Positions 13,766 to 14,168 of a DNA stretch of 14,168 nt are shown here, piece by piece. The notes under the pieces are model-generated. The model ran no database searches and was not told the DNA's origin. It saw only the letters and a program-made list of their open reading frames with translations. Source of the stretch: an uncultured Acidobacteriota bacterium (GTDB lineage Bacteria; Acidobacteriota; Blastocatellia; Pyrinomonadales; Pyrinomonadaceae); the NCBI GenBank assembly GCA_902826385.1, contig CADEEU010000051.1, positions 1 through 14,168 on the forward strand, read 5' to 3'. Each line of letters opens with the position of its first letter. Position 1 is the stretch's first letter. A program made the position numbers and the translations under genes.

Positions 13766-13804
13766 CTAAAACAAAATTTGCGCTAAAACTTTATCAAAGT
13801 GCCT

Positions 13805-14168
13805 TTATTCGGATTTGGAAGCCGTCAAATCACACAAGGGCAACCAGTTTTCGCTGGTTGATTTTCGCCAATCCCAATGCGTTTTCATCATGTTGCCGTC
13901 GTCGCTAAATTCAAAGGTGGCGCGTTGCAATTCGCCGCTATACGTCCAAACATTGTCGAGGAAACTGATTTGATAGGTCGGCGCATTGCCACCATTATCG
14001 AACATGCGTGACGTGTATTTCTGACTTTCAGCATCGTAGCCGATAACCTCCATCCCGCTGAATACCGCTTCGCCGACGTGCCCGTCCCAGCGGTTAACGA
14101 GAAAGAATCCGCCCGGCAGCCATTCGCCGACTTGCACAAATTTCATTTCGACCGTCGAACCACGTAGA
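13805..14168 (-). CDS. DUF1579 family protein, 5' end cut by window
   Basis: The minus-strand frame is open from the right edge to TAA at 13805-13807. It continues upstream of ATG 14146 as LRGSTVE, so that ATG is internal and the real start lies outside. The visible 120 residues show the DUF1579 pattern: EWLPGGFFLVNRWDGHVG, then VIGYDAESQKYTSRMFDNGG, a W-T-Y-S-G-E strand, and FEFSDDGNMMKTHWDW followed by ENWLPLCDL. The family is a small lipocalin-like beta-barrel of unknown function, often found near enzymes of unrelated pathways. The C-terminus seems complete. No terminator was recognised after the stop. Confidence 0.8.
   Translation of the reverse strand, partial: LRGSTVEMKFVQVGEWLPGGFFLVNRWDGHVGEAVFSGMEVIGYDAESQKYTSRMFDNGGNAPTYQISFLDNVWTYSGELQRATFEFSDDGNMMKTHWDWRKSTSENWLPLCDLTASKSE

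Larger units (their letters stand above)
13373..13804. other. 432-base gap with paired inverted repeats and a possible gene relic
   Basis: No complete gene was found here. It contains two related inverted repeats (13396-13426 and 13462-13499), a GC-rich hairpin (13608-13627), a small dyad GTTAC/GTAAC (13529-13545) and a minus-strand open frame without a usual start (13589-13765). No tRNA or known RNA fold was recognised. It may hold a small RNA, a mobile-element end or the remains of a gene. Confidence 0.5.

Overview
The window is a gene-dense stretch of bacterial chromosome with moderately GC-rich protein genes on both strands. No rRNA, tRNA, CRISPR array or intact insertion sequence was seen. 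Several traits would suit a Gram-negative environmental bacterium, perhaps Acidobacteriota (Blastocatellia type): a secreted beta-helix protein with a cysteine-rich tail, a DUF1579 protein, a YdeI/OmdA protein and a divergent Lgt. That placement is an impression from protein style and was not tested by any search.

Left arm (1-1352, minus strand). An operon-like run reads yjbQ, then DUF3052, then a YdeI/DUF1801-OmdA protein that is cut by the window edge. yjbQ and DUF3052 are joined by an ATGA stop/start overlap. Each carries an indel that shifts its frame in this sequence. Opposite them, a promoter region with a perfect dyad precedes a large secreted beta-helix protein (1461-3299, plus strand).

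AT-rich islet (about 3309-4700, minus strand). Two adjacent genes differ in base composition from their neighbours. One encodes a MepA-like zinc murein peptidase without a signal peptide. The other, 17 bases downstream, encodes a lipoprotein with an SH3-like C-terminus. The arrangement resembles a wall-degrading effector with a periplasmic protector, and it is the best candidate here for an undescribed system.

Centre (4793-8113). An Lrp/AsnC regulator and an EamA/DMT exporter form a minus-strand operon, divergent from an aldehyde dehydrogenase. The regulator's promoter (TTGACA-17-TATTCT) carries three copies of a 15-bp imperfect dyad at 31-32 bp spacing, which is the layout expected for Lrp wrapping and autorepression. 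The aldehyde dehydrogenase contains an in-frame palindromic insertion. Its predicted transcript starts at or next to the start codon.

Right arm (8145-14168). This holds a secreted M20D-type amidohydrolase, a REP-like hairpin, a small DUF454 membrane protein, an orphan AAA/SMC-like ATPase, an iodotyrosine-deiodinase-like flavoprotein with the whole substrate-lid triad, and a divergent Lgt with altered signature residues and a C-terminal extension. A 432-base gap follows, with two related inverted repeats and an open frame that may be a relic. The window ends in a DUF1579 protein that is cut by the edge.
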